From Pseudomonas sp. TCU-HL1 (GTDB lineage Bacteria > Pseudomonadota > Gammaproteobacteria > Pseudomonadales > Pseudomonadaceae), in contig NZ_CP015992.1 of the NCBI RefSeq assembly GCF_001708505.1, forward strand, positions 4,092,001-4,156,000: a stretch of DNA of 64,000 nt, written 5' to 3'. Below are positions 45,785-54,727 of the stretch, piece after piece (within the stretch, counting starts at the first letter, position 1; each line of letters starts with the position of its first letter). A program made the position numbers and the translations under genes. The notes beneath the pieces are model-generated. The model was given only the letters and a program-made list of their open reading frames with translations, did not search any database and was not told the origin of the DNA.

Positions 45785-46552
45785 ATGAGGTTCAAAAACA
45801 AAGTTGTCGTGATTACCGGAGGCGCCGGTGGCGTCGGTCAGGCCCTGGTCCGGCTGTTTGCCAGCGAAGGCGCACGCCTGATGATCTCGGACATCAATAC
45901 CGACGGTTGTGAGGCGATGGTCGACCAGGCCCGCGAGTTGGGCGCCGAGGCTGATTGCCTGGCGGGCAACCTGCGCGAGAAGGAATATTGTGAAGCGCTC
46001 ATCGCCCAGGCGGTCGAACGCTTCGGCGGTGTCGACATCCTGCTCAACAACGCCGGCATCATTCCCCGCGGAACCATCGAGGAAACCACGGACGACATGT
46101 GGTTCACGGCGATGGACGTCAACCTGAATGCGGTGTTCTTCCTCTGCCGCGCCGCTATCCCTCATATGAAACAGCGTGGCGGTGGCGCAATCGTCAACAC
46201 GTCTTCAGTCTGGGGTACCTATCCGGGCCCCGGTCATGTCGCCTATTGCACCAGCAAGGGAGCGGTGGCGGCACTATCGAAAAACCTGGGCCGGGACTGC
46301 GCTCCGCTGGGTATCCGCGTCAACGCCGTGTGCCCCCACGAAATCAACACGCCGATGATCCGCAGCGGCTTCGAGCGCCGGGGGCTGGACCCCGACAAGG
46401 CGATCGAGGAGCTGAACAAGACCGTGCCGCTGGGTCGCATCGCCGAGCCGGAGGATATCGCCGACGTGATCGCCTTCCTGGCGTCTGACCAGGCTCGCTA
46501 CATCGCCGGCGAGACGGTGGAAGTCACCGGCGCCAAACCGGTTTCCGGCTGA
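45785..46552 (+). CDS. SDR-family oxidoreductase (first of pair)
   Basis: This 255-residue short-chain dehydrogenase has cofactor motif ITGGAGGVGQ (residues 9-18), NNAGI, and catalytic VAYCTSKGA (YxxxK). It is probably NAD-dependent, since DI follows strand 2 (MISDINTDG). The start has GAGGAA upstream. It precedes a second SDR by 9 nt, and the two, with the BCCT transporter, could oxidise an alcohol or carnitine-like substrate (inferred). Confidence 0.87.
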   Translation: MRFKNKVVVITGGAGGVGQALVRLFASEGARLMISDINTDGCEAMVDQARELGAEADCLAGNLREKEYCEALIAQAVERFGGVDILLNNAGIIPRGTIEETTDDMWFTAMDVNLNAVFFLCRAAIPHMKQRGGGAIVNTSSVWGTYPGPGHVAYCTSKGAVAALSKNLGRDCAPLGIRVNAVCPHEINTPMIRSGFERRGLDPDKAIEELNKTVPLGRIAEPEDIADVIAFLASDQARYIAGETVEVTGAKPVSG

Positions 46553-46561
46553 GGAGAGCAG

Positions 46562-47317
46562 ATGATGCTGAACAACAAGGTGGCCGTCGTGACCGGCGGC
46601 GGGCGTGGCATCGGTCGCGGGATTACCGAAAAACTCCTGGAAGCCGGCGCTCGGGTGCTGGTCGCGCAGCGCCAGCCGCTGGACGAAAGCCTGGGTGCCA
46701 ACCCGCAGGTGGCCTGGGTCGAGGCCGACCTGGCCGAGCGCGATGCGCCCTATGTCATTGCACAGTCCGTCGAGGAGCGGTTCGGCGGCGCCGATATCCT
46801 GGTCAACAATGCCGGCTTCATGTTCGAACGCTCACTCGACGAGATGGTGGAGGACGACTGGGACCGGATGATGGCCGTCAACCTGCGCGCCCCGATCTTC
46901 CTGGCCAAGGCGCTGCTGCCGCAGTTGCGCGTGCGTGGCGGCAGTATCGTCAATATCGGCTCGATCGAAGGCATAGGCGCCAACCCCTGGCACACCGCCT
47001 ACTGCGGCTCCAAAGCCGGCGTACACGGCTTCACCCGTGCGATGGCCGTCGATCTGGGGCGCGATGGCATTCGGTGCAATGCCATCGCCCCCGGCTGGAT
47101 CAACTCGGACCTGAGCCACGCCTATATCGACGCCCAGCCCGATCCCGCGCAGGCTCGTGCCGGCCTGCTCAAGCTGCATCCCGTCGGGCGTACCGGTGAG
47201 CCGCAGGACATTGGCAATGTCGTCGTCTTCCTGGCGAGTGAGGCTGCGGCCTTCATCACCGGCCAGGTGATAGTCGTGGACGGCGGTCGAACGGCCAAGC
47301 TGCCCTTGCCGTTCTGA
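46562..47317 (+). CDS. SDR-family oxidoreductase (second of pair)
   Basis: This 251-residue short-chain dehydrogenase has cofactor motif VTGGGRGIGRG (about residues 10-20), NNAGF, and catalytic TAYCGSKAG (YxxxK). GAGGAG overlaps the stop of the preceding gene and precedes the start. ATGATG leaves the start uncertain by one codon. A strong terminator (47421-47445) follows, so the BCCT gene has its own promoter or depends on read-through. Confidence 0.87.
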   Translation: MMLNNKVAVVTGGGRGIGRGITEKLLEAGARVLVAQRQPLDESLGANPQVAWVEADLAERDAPYVIAQSVEERFGGADILVNNAGFMFERSLDEMVEDDWDRMMAVNLRAPIFLAKALLPQLRVRGGSIVNIGSIEGIGANPWHTAYCGSKAGVHGFTRAMAVDLGRDGIRCNAIAPGWINSDLSHAYIDAQPDPAQARAGLLKLHPVGRTGEPQDIGNVVVFLASEAAAFITGQVIVVDGGRTAKLPLPF

Positions 47318-47641
47318 CATTTCACCCACGCGAACCTCCGCTGGCGGGCTGAGGCCCACCCGGCCCCCAACATTTACGCTCGGCGTGAGTGATCTGAAGA
47401 AGGCGATTCTTGTCCAAACGAAAACGGGCCCTCGGGGCCCGTTTTGCTTTTGACGCCTCGACCGACCGTCTGTCGCTGGCTAGACCGCTCGGTCAGAGCC
47501 CTGTCGCAATTGGATCTGCGGGCATCGTCCACGCGCAAGAAGCGGTTCACTGGCCACGCGACCATTACGGGGCTCTGACTGTCGCCCACACGGCAGTTTT
47601 TAAAACTTACAAGAAAAAGCACGCAAAGCTTGAGGAGGCCT
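47318..47641. other. Gap with terminator and BCCT promoter region
   Basis: The 324-nt gap contains the terminator at 47421-47445 and, in the last 60 nt, an AT-rich stretch (GTTTTTAAAACTTACAAG) likely to hold the BCCT promoter. I see no gene. Confidence 0.6.
47421..47445 (+). terminator. Rho-independent terminator after the SDR pair
   Basis: AAAACGGGCCC and its exact inverse flank a TCG loop (11-bp stem), followed by GCTTTTG. It works in either direction but serves the SDR genes 104 nt upstream. Confidence 0.85.
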
Positions 47642-49207
47642 ATGCACAAGACACCTGGATCCCACGTCGACAAGGTCGTTTTCTGGGGGGCTGTCGTGAT
47701 ATCGGCCTCATTGGTCGCCGGAGGGGCGCTCTGGCCCAAGGCCTTGTCGACTGCGGCGCAGGCGCTGCTGGACAAGATCATCGACTGGTTCGGCTGGAGC
47801 TTCGTCCTCTCCACCGCATTCTTTCTGGGCTTCGCCCTGTTCCTGGCATTCAGCCGCTTCGGCCGGATCAAACTGGGCAAGGACGATGAACAACCCGAGT
47901 TCAGCACATCATCGTGGATCGCGATGATGTTCAGCGTTGGCATGGGCATCGGGCTCATGTTCTGGGGTGTGGCCGAGCCGATCACACACTTTTCGACACT
48001 ACCGCCCGAACTGGCGCCGCCGCACTCCAGAGAAGCGGCCAAGATCGCAATGGGGTACGCGTACTTCCATTGGGCGTTCCACCCCTGGGCGATCTACGCC
48101 ATCGTCGGCCTGGCAATTGCCTACTTCTCGTTCCGCAAGGGACTGCCGAACCTGATCTCCAGCGCCTTTACACCGCTGATTGGCGAGGCGGGTGTGCGTG
48201 GGCCATTGGGCAAGTCGATCGACATACTGGCGGTCCTGGCCACGCTTTTCGGCACCGCCACCTCGCTCGGCCTGGGCGCACAGCAGATCAACAGCGGCCT
48301 GAACTACCTCTGGAATACCGGCGAATCGAACAGCATTGCGTTGGCGATCATCGTAGTGATGACGGTGTTCTTCATCCTTTCCGCCATTTCCGGCGTGGGT
48401 AAGGGGGTGCAGTTCCTGAGCAACCTCAACATGGTTATCGCGGTGGTACTGCTGTTGTTCCTGGCAGCGGTGGGCCCCAGTGTGTTCATCGTCAACACGC
48501 TGGTGGCTTCGATAGGCGAATACCTCCAGGAACTGGTACCGATGTCATTTCGCACCGCAGCATTCAGTGACGGCAAGTGGCTCGCTGGCTGGACCATCTT
48601 CTACTGGGCCTGGTGGATCTCCTGGGCGCCGTTCGTAGGCACCTTCATCGCGCGAATCTCGCGCGGCCGCACCATCCGCGAATTCGTGATCGGCGTGATC
48701 GTCATTCCCAGCGGCGTGACGATGGTGTGGTTCGCGATCATGGGCGGTTCGGCCCTGTACTCGGAACTGGCCGGCGCTGGCGGCATCGCCGCAGCCGTGA
48801 ACGACCAGGGACCGGCGGTGGCGCTGTTCATGCTGCTGGCGCAGTATCCCGCTGCGGCGCTGACCTCATTTGCGGCCATTCTGCTGGTTGGCGTGTTCTT
48901 CATCTCCGGGGCCGATGCCGGCTCCATCGTCATGGGCATGCTCTGCGCCCGCGGCAACCTGAAGCCGCCGAGTTGGCTGGTGGCGCTGTGGGGCGTGTTG
49001 ACCAGCGCGGCGGCCTCGGTACTGCTGGTGATGGGCGGCCTGAATGCGCTGCAGACCGCGGCCATCATCTTCGCCGCGCCGTTCCTGCTGGTGATGGTGG
49101 GATTGTGCGTATCGCTGTGCAAGGCGCTGCTGGATGACCAGCCAATGGGCGCGGCGCACGACTCGCTTGCCGCCCTCCGCAATCCAGTGCGTGCCGCTGC
49201 GGATTAA
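47642..49207 (+). CDS. BCCT-family transporter (betaine/carnitine/choline type)
   Basis: This 521-residue transporter has 12 membrane segments. The family marks are GMGIGLMFWGVAEPITHF, the tryptophan-rich WTIFYWAWWISWAPFVGTFI and ARISRGRTIREFVIGV. It imports a trimethylammonium compound such as betaine, choline or carnitine, driven by sodium or protons. The start at 47642 has GAGGAGG upstream. It follows the two SDRs and is likely part of the same regulon. Confidence 0.9.
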   Translation: MHKTPGSHVDKVVFWGAVVISASLVAGGALWPKALSTAAQALLDKIIDWFGWSFVLSTAFFLGFALFLAFSRFGRIKLGKDDEQPEFSTSSWIAMMFSVGMGIGLMFWGVAEPITHFSTLPPELAPPHSREAAKIAMGYAYFHWAFHPWAIYAIVGLAIAYFSFRKGLPNLISSAFTPLIGEAGVRGPLGKSIDILAVLATLFGTATSLGLGAQQINSGLNYLWNTGESNSIALAIIVVMTVFFILSAISGVGKGVQFLSNLNMVIAVVLLLFLAAVGPSVFIVNTLVASIGEYLQELVPMSFRTAAFSDGKWLAGWTIFYWAWWISWAPFVGTFIARISRGRTIREFVIGVIVIPSGVTMVWFAIMGGSALYSELAGAGGIAAAVNDQGPAVALFMLLAQYPAAALTSFAAILLVGVFFISGADAGSIVMGMLCARGNLKPPSWLVALWGVLTSAAASVLLVMGGLNALQTAAIIFAAPFLLVMVGLCVSLCKALLDDQPMGAAHDSLAALRNPVRAAAD

Positions 49208-49221
49208 GGTTCCAGTCCAGG

Positions 49222-49251
49222 AGCAGGTGCCGCTTCACGGCGGCACCTGCT
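49222..49251 (+). terminator. Hairpin after the BCCT gene
   Basis: AGCAGGTGCCG and its inverse flank an 8-nt loop, 14 nt downstream of the BCCT stop. There is no T tract. It overlaps the remnant at 49239. Confidence 0.55.
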
Positions 49252-49308
49252 TCCTCGCCTTCGCCGCGCAACTGGGTTATGGCCCTTCTCTCGTCGCCTT
49301 CGCGGTAT
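49239..49308 (+). pseudogene. Fragment resembling an MHS-type MFS transporter gene
   Basis: The frame GGTCFLAFAAQLGYGPSLVA ends at a stop soon after. It matches the MHS transporter at 42990-44309 (GSTFFLAYATQLGYGS). At the DNA level, 49250-49283 differs from 43754-43787 at only 4 of 34 bases, and the match continues upstream to 49239. It looks like the remains of a second, lost transporter gene. Confidence 0.4.
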
Positions 49309-49472
49309 GACGCCTGCGCTGTTCGCACCATGCGCGGGTCGGCAACCGCGCAACGCTCAACCAGGGTCTGCACAGTTCGACTGGGGTCGTTCGTAGGATG
49401 TGATGGAGCGAAGCGATACCCATCGATCATTCGCTCCCACAAAAAGACCGGTGCGACCTCCCCGCTCCACAA

Positions 49473-49509
49473 ACGAAAACGCCGCAGTCGGTGACTGCGG
49501 CGTTTTCGT
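49473..49509. terminator. Bidirectional Rho-independent terminator after cmk
   Basis: ACGAAAACGCCGCAGTC and its exact inverse flank a GGT loop (17-bp stem). It ends the leftward gyrA-to-cmk transcript 12 nt after the cmk stop and blocks read-through from the left. Confidence 0.88.
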
Positions 49510-49521
49510 CGAGCCGGGACT

Positions 49522-50208
49522 TCAGTCGTCCAGGCCGAGGGCGGCGAAGGCTTTGAGGATTGCCTCTTGCACTTCGTCGATGCTGAGGCTGGTGGAGTCG
49601 AGGATGATCGCGTCCGGGGCCGGTTTCAGCGGGGCGACGGAGCGCTGGCTGTCACGCTCGTCGCGGTCCTGGATTTCCTTCAGCAGAGAGGCCTGGTCGG
49701 CTTCCATGCCCTTGCCCTTGAGCTGCAGGTAGCGGCGACGGGCGCGCTCTTCGGCGCTGGCGGTGAGGAAGATCTTCAGTTGTGCCTGGGGGAACACCAC
49801 GGTGCCCATGTCGCGACCATCGGCCACCAGGCCGGGGGCTTCGAGGAAGGCACGCTGGCGCTGCAGCAGCGCGTCGCGCACGGCGGGCAGCGCCGCGACC
49901 TGGGAAGCGCCGGCACCCACCTGCTCGGAGCGAATCACGTCGGTGACGTCTTCGCCTTCGAGGATGATGCGCTGGCCACCGCCGGTCTTGGCGTTGAACT
50001 GCACGTCCAGGTGAGCCGCCAGGACCTTGAGGGCCTCCTCGTTGGTCAGGTCGACGCCGTGATTGCGCGCAGCGAAGGCCAGCAGGCGATACAGCGCGCC
50101 GGAGTCCAGCAGGCGCCAGCCGAGGCGCTTGGCCAGCAGGCCGGCGACGGTGCCCTTGCCGGAGCCGCTCGGTCCGTCGATAGCGATCACGGGCAGGTTG
50201 GCGTTCAT
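49522..50208 (-). CDS. cmk: Cytidylate kinase
   Basis: This 228-residue P-loop kinase phosphorylates CMP and dCMP. The P-loop is IDGPSGSGKGTVAG (about residues 8-21), followed by LDSGALYRLLAF, DGRDMGTVVFP (nucleotide-binding Asp/Arg) and the C-terminal RDERDSQR. The length is typical of the family. Its start overlaps the tyrA-aroA stop by 4 nt. Downstream lies a terminator rather than rpsA. Confidence 0.95.
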   Translation of the reverse strand: MNANLPVIAIDGPSGSGKGTVAGLLAKRLGWRLLDSGALYRLLAFAARNHGVDLTNEEALKVLAAHLDVQFNAKTGGGQRIILEGEDVTDVIRSEQVGAGASQVAALPAVRDALLQRQRAFLEAPGLVADGRDMGTVVFPQAQLKIFLTASAEERARRRYLQLKGKGMEADQASLLKEIQDRDERDSQRSVAPLKPAPDAIILDSTSLSIDEVQEAILKAFAALGLDD

Positions 50209-52436
50209 GCCTTGTCCTCTTCCGCGACGCGGATCCCGCACTGGGCCGCCAGGCCGAGGAAGTTCGGGAATGAGGTGGCGACGTTGGCGCAGTCATGGAT
50301 GCGGATCGGTGCGGTGGCACGCAGCGAAGCCACGCTGAAGGACATGGCAATCCGGTGGTCGCCGTGGCTCCAGACTTCGCCGCCACCCATGGAGCCGCCA
50401 TCGATGACGATGCCGTCCGGGGTCGGCTCGGCCTTCACGCCCAGGGCTTGCAGGCCGTCGGCCATGACCTGGATGCGGTCGGATTCCTTCACGCGCAGTT
50501 CTTCCGCGCCACGCAACACAGTGCGGCCGGAGGCACACGCGGCAGCGACGAAGAGCACGGGGAACTCGTCGATGGCCAGCGGCACCAGGTCTTCGGGGAT
50601 GTCGATGCCCTTCAGCTTGGCTGCACGCACGCGGATGTCGGCCACCGGCTCGCCACCGACTTCACGCTGGTTTTCCAGGGTGATGTCGCCGCCCATCAGC
50701 TTGAGGATGTCGATCACGCCGGTACGGGTCGGGTTGATACCGACGTGCTCCAGCAGCAGCTCGGAGCCTTCGGCGATGCTGGCCGCGACCAGGAAGAAGG
50801 CGGCAGAGGAGATGTCGGCCGGCACTTCGATGCGAGAAGCACTGAGTTTGTGGCCGCTCTCGACGGTGGCGGTGTTGCCGTCCACTTTCACCGGGTAGCC
50901 GAAGCCTTGCAGCATGCGCTCGGTGTGGTCGCGGGTCGGCGCCGGTTCGGTCACGGCGGTTTCACCGGCGGCGTAGAGGCCGGCGAGCAGCAGGCAGGAT
51001 TTCACCTGGGCGCTGGCCATCGGCATTTCGTAGTTCATGCCGGTCAGGCGCTGGCCGCCACGGATGGTCAGCGGCGGGCGGCCTTCGGCGCCGGTCTCGA
51101 TCACCGCGCCCATTTCGCGCAGCGGCTTGGCCACACGGTTCATCGGACGCTTGGACAGCGAGGCGTCACCGGTCAGGGTGGTGTCGAACGGCTGGGCCGC
51201 CAGCAGGCCGCTGAGCAGGCGCATGGAGGTGCCGGAGTTGCCCAGGTACAGCGGGCCGGGCGGCGGCTTCAGGCCGTGCAGGCCAACACCGTGGATGGTC
51301 ACGCGGCCGTGGTGCGGCCCTTCGATGACCACGCCCATGTCGCGGAAGGCCTGCAGGGTTGCCAGGGCGTCTTCGCCCTCGAGGAAGCCTTCGACTTCAG
51401 TGGTGCCTTCGGCCAGGGAGCCGAGCATGATGGAGCGATGGGAAATGGACTTGTCGCCCGGAACGCGAACACGGCCGGCGAGTTTGCCACCCGGCTGAGC
51501 CAGGTAAATCAGATCGTTATTGTGCATGGCGTCCACATAGGCCCTGCGGGCCAGGATTTTGCTGAAATGCTCGCGGGCGAAGCGGGCGCGGGTGAACACG
51601 CCCAGCAATTCATGCCCGTCCCCTGCGTCGACCGCGCCGCGCAGGGCGTCGAGGTCGGCGCGAAATGCGTCCAGGATTCGCAGCACGGCATCGCGGTTCG
51701 CGAGGAAGATGTCGTGCCACATCACCGGGTCGCTGCCGGCGATCCGCGTGAAGTCACGGAAACCGCCAGCGGCATAACGGAAAATTTCCAGATTCTCGCT
51801 GCGCTTGGCCAGCGAGTCGACCAGGCCGAATGCCAGCAGGTGTGGCAGGTGGCTAGTTGCCGCGAGCACCTCGTCGTGGTGCTCAACGTCCATGTGTTCC
51901 ACGTCCGCTCCCAGGGCGTGCCAGAGTTGGTCGACACACTGAAGGGCAGACGGGTCGGTGTTCTCCACCGGTGTGAGGATGACCTTGTGGCGGCGGAACA
52001 GGCTGGCATTGGCTGCCTCTACCCCGCTCTTCTCGGAGCCGGCGATCGGGTGGCCGGGTACGAAACGCGCCGGCATGCCATCGAATACCCGGCGCGCGGC
52101 GCGCACGACATTACCCTTGGCGCTGCCGACGTCGGTGAGGACGGCATTGCCCAGGTCCAGCTGGGCCAGTTCGGCGAGGAGTTTTTCCATGGCGAGGATG
52201 GGTACGGCCAGCTGGATCACATCGGCACCGCAGCAGGCCGCAGCGAGGTCACTCTCGCAGCGGTCGACCACGCCGGTCTCGACGGCGATGCGGCAGGACT
52301 CCTGGTCCTTGTCCACCCCTACCACTTCGGCGAACAGGCCCTTCTCGCGCAGCCCCTTGGAAAAGGAACCGCCGATCAGGCCCAGGCCGATCACCACCAG
52401 GCGCCCGAAGATAGGCGCGCCCTGTTGCACGGTCAT
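50205..52436 (-). CDS. aroA: Fused prephenate dehydrogenase / EPSP synthase
   Basis: This 743-residue fusion has a TyrA domain in residues 1-295 (NAD motif VVIGLGLIGGSFSK, GHPIAGSEKSGV), which makes 4-hydroxyphenylpyruvate or the arogenate product, and an EPSP synthase domain in residues about 305-743 (VPGDKSISHRSIMLG, LGNSGTSMRLLSG, DASLSKRPMNRV). The TyrA-AroA fusion is a known pseudomonad arrangement. The EPSP synthase active-site loop is not the NAGTAMRP form of class I enzymes. The start at 52436 fits the family; hisC ends 4 nt upstream. Confidence 0.93.
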   Translation of the reverse strand: MTVQQGAPIFGRLVVIGLGLIGGSFSKGLREKGLFAEVVGVDKDQESCRIAVETGVVDRCESDLAAACCGADVIQLAVPILAMEKLLAELAQLDLGNAVLTDVGSAKGNVVRAARRVFDGMPARFVPGHPIAGSEKSGVEAANASLFRRHKVILTPVENTDPSALQCVDQLWHALGADVEHMDVEHHDEVLAATSHLPHLLAFGLVDSLAKRSENLEIFRYAAGGFRDFTRIAGSDPVMWHDIFLANRDAVLRILDAFRADLDALRGAVDAGDGHELLGVFTRARFAREHFSKILARRAYVDAMHNNDLIYLAQPGGKLAGRVRVPGDKSISHRSIMLGSLAEGTTEVEGFLEGEDALATLQAFRDMGVVIEGPHHGRVTIHGVGLHGLKPPPGPLYLGNSGTSMRLLSGLLAAQPFDTTLTGDASLSKRPMNRVAKPLREMGAVIETGAEGRPPLTIRGGQRLTGMNYEMPMASAQVKSCLLLAGLYAAGETAVTEPAPTRDHTERMLQGFGYPVKVDGNTATVESGHKLSASRIEVPADISSAAFFLVAASIAEGSELLLEHVGINPTRTGVIDILKLMGGDITLENQREVGGEPVADIRVRAAKLKGIDIPEDLVPLAIDEFPVLFVAAACASGRTVLRGAEELRVKESDRIQVMADGLQALGVKAEPTPDGIVIDGGSMGGGEVWSHGDHRIAMSFSVASLRATAPIRIHDCANVATSFPNFLGLAAQCGIRVAEEDKA

Positions 52437-52440
52437 GACA

Positions 52441-53553
52441 TCAGCCACGGCCGAGCACCTTGGCCAGTGCTTCCAGGCAACGGGCGTTCTCGGCCGGCAG
52501 GCCGATGGAGACGCGCAGGAAGGTGGGCATGCCATAGCCGCCGACCGGGCGCAGGATCACACCTTCACGCAGCATGGCCTGGTTGATCGGAGCGGCATCG
52601 CGGCCGAAGTCGACAGCGATGAAGTTGCCCTTGGAGGGAATCCAGGTCAGGCCCAGCGCACGGAAGCCTTCTTCCAGCTGGAGCATGCCGGCATCGTTGA
52701 TGCGGCGACTTTCAGCCAGGTACTCGGCATCATCCAGCGCGGCGCAGGCGGCGGCCAGGGCCAGGCTGTTGACGTTGAAGGGCTGGCGCACGCGGTTCAG
52801 CACATCAGCCACCTGGGCGCTGGACAGACCGTAGCCCACCCGCAGCGCAGCCAGCCCGTAGGCCTTGGAGAAGGTGCGGGAGACCAGCAGATTCGGGAAT
52901 CGCGCCAGGTAGTTCAGTCCATCAGGCAGCTCTTCGCCCTCGGCATACTCGATGTAGGCCTCATCCAGCACCACCAGGACGTTCTCCGGAACCTTGGCGA
53001 GGAAGTCCTCGAGCGCGGCCGGGCCGAACCAGGTGCCGGTGGGGTTGTTCGGGTTGGCGATGAACACGACACGGGTGTTGGCGTCGATGGCCGCCAGCAT
53101 GGCCGGCAGGTCATGGCCGAAATCCTTGGCCGGAACCACCTTGCCGGTGGCGCCCACGGCCTGGGTGGCAATGGGGTAGACGGCGAAGGCGTGCTCGCTG
53201 AACACGGCGTTCAGGCCCGGCGCCAGGTAGGCACGGGCGACCAGGTCGAGGATGTCGTTGGAACCGTTTCCCAGGGTGACCTGGGCGGGGGTGACACCGC
53301 AGCGCTCAGCCAGCCGACGCTTGAGCTCGAAGCCGTTGCCGTCCGGGTAGCGAGTCAGTTCGGCCAATTCGTTGCGGATCGCCTCGAGGGCCTTGGGGCT
53401 CGGGCCGAGGGGGTTCTCGTTACTGGCCAGCTTGACGATGCCCGTCGGATCGAGGTCCAGCTCGCGGGCCAGTTCATCCACCGGCTTGCCGGGTACGTAG
53501 GGCGAAAGTTTCTGCACGCCCGGTTGGGCAAGGGCGAGGAAGTCACAGCTCAT
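52441..53553 (-). CDS. hisC: Histidinol-phosphate / aromatic aminotransferase
   Basis: This 370-residue PLP aminotransferase has the PLP lysine in SRTFSKAYGLAALRVGYG and ASNENPLGPSPKAL near the start, the signature of the HisC family. Its place in an aromatic amino acid operon fits the HisC2-type paralogue that may also transaminate aromatic keto acids. 79 nt separate it from pheA. Confidence 0.92.
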   Translation of the reverse strand: MSCDFLALAQPGVQKLSPYVPGKPVDELARELDLDPTGIVKLASNENPLGPSPKALEAIRNELAELTRYPDGNGFELKRRLAERCGVTPAQVTLGNGSNDILDLVARAYLAPGLNAVFSEHAFAVYPIATQAVGATGKVVPAKDFGHDLPAMLAAIDANTRVVFIANPNNPTGTWFGPAALEDFLAKVPENVLVVLDEAYIEYAEGEELPDGLNYLARFPNLLVSRTFSKAYGLAALRVGYGLSSAQVADVLNRVRQPFNVNSLALAAACAALDDAEYLAESRRINDAGMLQLEEGFRALGLTWIPSKGNFIAVDFGRDAAPINQAMLREGVILRPVGGYGMPTFLRVSIGLPAENARCLEALAKVLGRG

Positions 53554-53632
53554 GGATTCAGCCTCAACTACGGGCTAAGGGCCGCCGTGGCGCGCCCCAA
53601 CCCAGGCTGGAGCGCGACGGCCCGTCGCAAAT

Positions 53633-54727
53633 TCAAAGCACCGCTTTGGGGTAGGAACCCAGCACCTTCAAGGCAACGGCTTCCTGATTGATCTTCTCCA
53701 GCACGTCCTTGATCAGCGGATCACGGTGGTGGCCGACGAAGTCGATGAAGAAGACGTAGGTCCACTTGCCGCTGCGGGACGGGCGGGTTTCGATGCGGGT
53801 CAGGTCGATGCCGTTGTTGTGGAACGGCACCAGGAGCTCGTGCAGGGCGCCCGGCTTGTTGCGCATGGAGACGATGATGGAGGTCTTGTCGTCGCCAGTG
53901 GGCGGCACTTCCTGGCTGCCGATGATGAGGAAGCGCGTGGAGTTGTCCGGGCGGTCCTCGATCTTCTCGCAGAGCTTGGTCAGGCCGTAGAGGCTGGCTG
54001 CCATGTCACCGGCGATAGCCGCCGAGTTCCACTCGCTCTTCACCCGCTTGGCGGCGTCGGCGTTGCTGGACACGGCCACACGCTCAACGTTCGGGTAGTG
54101 GGCGTCCAGCCACTTGCGACACTGGGCCAGGGACTGGGCGTGGGAGTAGATGCGGGTGATGGTGTCGGTCTTGGTGTTCTCGCCCACCAGCAGGTGGTGG
54201 TGGATACGCAGTTCCACCTCACCGCAGATCACCATGTCGTGCTCGAGGAAGCTGTCCAGGGTGTGGTTCACCGCGCCTTCGGTGGAGTTTTCCACCGGCA
54301 CCACGCCGAAATTGACCGCACCGGCGGCCACTTCTCGGAACACTTCGTCGATGGCAGCCATTGGCGCGCTGATCACCGCATGGCCGAAGTGTTTGAGTGC
54401 CGCCGCCTGGGTAAAGGTGCCTTCCGGGCCGAGGTAGGCGACCTTGAGCGGCTGTTCCAGGGCCAGGCAGGAGGACATGATTTCGCGAAACAGCCGCGCC
54501 ATCTCTTCGTTGTCCAGCGGGCCCTGGTTGCGATCCATGATGTGCTTGAGGACCCAGGCCTCACGCTCGGGGCGATAGAAGATGGGCTTCTCGCCTTCGG
54601 GCAGGGACGCCATCTTCACCCGCGCCACGTCCTGGGCGCAGCGGGCACGTTCGCTGATCAGCTCGAGGATTTTCTCGTCGAGATTGTCGATACGCAGGCG
54701 CAGGGCCTTGAGTTCTTGCTCGGACAT
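53633..54727 (-). CDS. pheA: Chorismate mutase / prephenate dehydratase
   Basis: This 364-residue P-protein has an AroQ chorismate mutase in residues 5-90 (LRLRIDNLDEKILELISER), a prephenate dehydratase in about 95-275 (VAYLGPEGTFTQAAALKHFG, VVPVENSTEGAVNHTLD) and an ACT regulatory domain (GALHELLVPFHNNGIDLTRI, ETRPSR) that binds phenylalanine. It leads to phenylpyruvate. The start overlaps the serC stop by 1 nt (TGATG). Confidence 0.95.
   Translation of the reverse strand: MSEQELKALRLRIDNLDEKILELISERARCAQDVARVKMASLPEGEKPIFYRPEREAWVLKHIMDRNQGPLDNEEMARLFREIMSSCLALEQPLKVAYLGPEGTFTQAAALKHFGHAVISAPMAAIDEVFREVAAGAVNFGVVPVENSTEGAVNHTLDSFLEHDMVICGEVELRIHHHLLVGENTKTDTITRIYSHAQSLAQCRKWLDAHYPNVERVAVSSNADAAKRVKSEWNSAAIAGDMAASLYGLTKLCEKIEDRPDNSTRFLIIGSQEVPPTGDDKTSIIVSMRNKPGALHELLVPFHNNGIDLTRIETRPSRSGKWTYVFFIDFVGHHRDPLIKDVLEKINQEAVALKVLGSYPKAVL

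Larger units (their letters stand above)
49208..49521. other. Gap at the cmk junction, with hairpins and a transporter remnant
   Basis: The 314-nt gap contains a hairpin directly after the BCCT gene (49222-49251), an MHS transporter-like fragment (49239-49308), a REP-like palindrome AGGATGTGATGGAGCGAAGC...ATTCGCTCCCAC (about 49393-49441) and a strong bidirectional terminator (49473-49509). The rpsA gene that normally follows cmk is not here. Confidence 0.7.

Noticed and set aside
47410..47889. A 159-codon frame starting before the BCCT gene
   Set aside because: It crosses the terminator at 47421-47445 and overlaps the BCCT gene in another frame.
50205..52436. The tyrA-aroA fusion as a novel gene fusion
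   Set aside because: This fusion is an established feature of pseudomonads.
50295..52586. A 763-codon open frame antisense to the tyrA-aroA fusion
   Set aside because: Same cause as over gyrA. No ribosome site and no recognisable motif.
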